Below are positions 6,093 to 6,597 of a DNA stretch of 6,597 bases, piece after piece. Every line of letters begins with the position of its first letter. Within the stretch, counting starts at the first letter, position 1. The position numbers were made by a program, and so were the translations under genes. A model generated the notes under the pieces. It worked only from the letters and a program-made list of their open reading frames with translations. It was not told where the DNA came from and did no database searches. Source of the DNA: Gammaproteobacteria bacterium (GTDB lineage: Bacteria; Pseudomonadota; Gammaproteobacteria; Steroidobacterales; Steroidobacteraceae); contig JANXYA010000281.1 in NCBI GenBank assembly GCA_025350345.1, forward strand, positions 1 through 6,597, written 5' to 3'.

Positions 6093-6597
6093 GTCGGCGA
6101 GCACCGCCGATCATCGAAACGGGCCGGGTCGAGGCGCTCAATCAGAATGCCGAGGGCGTGGTGCGCGGCGGCAAGACGGCCTTTGTCAGCGGCGCGCTGC
6201 CCGATGAAACCATCCAGTTCATCCGGCGCCGGCATCACCGCCAGCACGATGAGGCTGAGCTGGTGGCCGTCCTCGAACCCGCCGTGCAGCGCGTGGCGCC
6301 GCGCTGCGCGCACTTCGGCGTGTGCGGGGGCTGCTCCCTGCAGCATCTGGACAGCGATGAGCAGCTGCAGATCAAGGAGCAGCAGTTGCGCGAGACTCTC
6401 GAGCGGGTCGGTCGCGTCACGCCGCGCCGCTGGCTCGCACCGCTCCGTGGCCCGCAATGGCAATACCGGCGGCGGGCGCGCCTGGGCGCGCGCTTCCTTG
6501 CCTCGCGGGCCACGGAGCGGTGCGAGCCAGCGGCGCGGCGTGACGCGACCGACCCGCTCGAGAGTCTCGCGCAACTGCTGCTCCTTGATCTGCAGCT
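6089..6597 (+). CDS. rlmD: 23S rRNA (uracil(1939)-C(5))-methyltransferase RlmD, 5' part, disrupted near the window end
   Basis: RlmD (RumA) uses S-adenosylmethionine to methylate U1939 of 23S rRNA and carries an Fe-S cluster. The proposed start is TTG at 6089, overlapping the exonuclease stop as TTGA; there is no in-frame ATG. Residues 9 to about 62 look like a TRAM RNA-binding domain (GRVEALNQNAEGVVRGGKTAFV). Three cluster cysteines follow at 73, 79 and 82 in CAHFGVCGGC. The next conserved segment is WQYRRRARLGARF, ending near residue 136 (base 6496). After that the reading frame stays open but enters the inverted copy at 6505, and the translation no longer resembles RlmD. The fourth cluster cysteine and the whole methyltransferase domain are missing; E. 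coli RlmD has about 430 residues. Genuine coding sequence probably ends at about 6500. The disruption is more likely an assembly or amplification artefact than a natural mutation. Confidence 0.85.
   Translation, partial: MSRRAPPIIETGRVEALNQNAEGVVRGGKTAFVSGALPDETIQFIRRRHHRQHDEAELVAVLEPAVQRVAPRCAHFGVCGGCSLQHLDSDEQLQIKEQQLRETLERVGRVTPRRWLAPLRGPQWQYRRRARLGARFLASRATERCEPAARRDATDPLESLAQLLLLDLQ
6363..6455 (+). repeat. Left arm of a perfect 93-base inverted repeat
   Basis: This arm starts AGCTGCAGATCAAGG and ends GTGGCCCGC. Its reverse complement is identical over all 93 bases to 6505-6597; the first outward-to-loop comparison (6456 against 6504) mismatches. It encodes true RlmD sequence (QLQIKEQQLRETLERVG and onward), so it is the original copy. 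Confidence 0.98.
6505..6597 (-). repeat. Right arm of the inverted repeat, reaching the last base
   Basis: This is a reversed copy of 6363-6455, separated from it by a 49-base loop (6456-6504). Read on the minus strand it again encodes the RlmD peptide RETLERVGRVTPRRWLAPL. It ends exactly at the window edge, as expected if the sequence ends at a fold-back contig terminus. Confidence 0.98.

Noticed and set aside
6053..6574. A 173-codon minus-strand frame starting with an RlmD-like peptide
   Set aside because: The RlmD-like start comes from the inverted copy; the rest is an antisense shadow of rlmD.
6363..6597. The inverted repeat as a transposon end, integron attachment site or terminator
   Set aside because: The left arm is normal rlmD coding sequence, there is no transposase, target duplication or T tract, and the right arm ends exactly at the sequence edge. 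A fold-back artefact explains this better.

Overview
The window is a compact, GC-rich (roughly two-thirds G+C by eye) stretch of a proteobacterial chromosome, most likely from a gammaproteobacterium. The gene order lepA-lepB-DUF4845-rnc-era-recO-pdxJ-acpS is typical of that class, and the protein motifs match its versions (a RecO with no zinc-finger cysteines, a LepB with cysteines in its periplasmic domain, PdxJ directly before AcpS). All genes lie on the plus strand. I see no mobile element, CRISPR array, tRNA, rRNA or intrinsic terminator.

Layout: 1-266 is the 3' end of lepA (EF-4). 277-1365 is lepB (signal peptidase I), 1404-1769 a small pilin-like membrane protein (DUF4845), 1805-2518 rnc (RNase III), 2515-3405 era (GTPase) and 3402-4136 recO. 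4133/4136-4870 is pdxJ, 4873-5319 acpS, 5316-6092 a DEDDy-type 3'-5' exonuclease, and from 6089 the first third of rlmD (23S rRNA methyltransferase). From rnc onward every junction is either a stop/start overlap of 1-4 bases or a 2-base gap, so the genes are almost certainly co-transcribed and translationally coupled. The longest stretch without a gene is 38 bases. The operon joins translation and ribosome biogenesis (LepA, RNase III, Era, RlmD), protein export (LepB), DNA repair (RecO and probably the exonuclease) and cofactor supply (PdxJ for pyridoxal phosphate, AcpS for holo-acyl carrier protein).

The most striking feature is at the right edge. Positions 6363-6455 are repeated as a perfect 93-base inverted copy at 6505-6597, around a 49-base spacer. 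The right arm runs exactly to the last base and destroys the rlmD reading. The left arm encodes genuine RlmD sequence and the right arm encodes the same peptide on the minus strand. This looks like a fold-back chimera or assembly artefact at a contig end rather than biology. Other points of interest are an 8-bp hairpin that places the rnc start codon in its loop, a LepB with what looks like a duplicated N-terminal membrane anchor plus four periplasmic cysteines, a basic tail on AcpS, and the exonuclease embedded in the recO operon. I found no convincing new biological system; this is mainly a conserved housekeeping operon.
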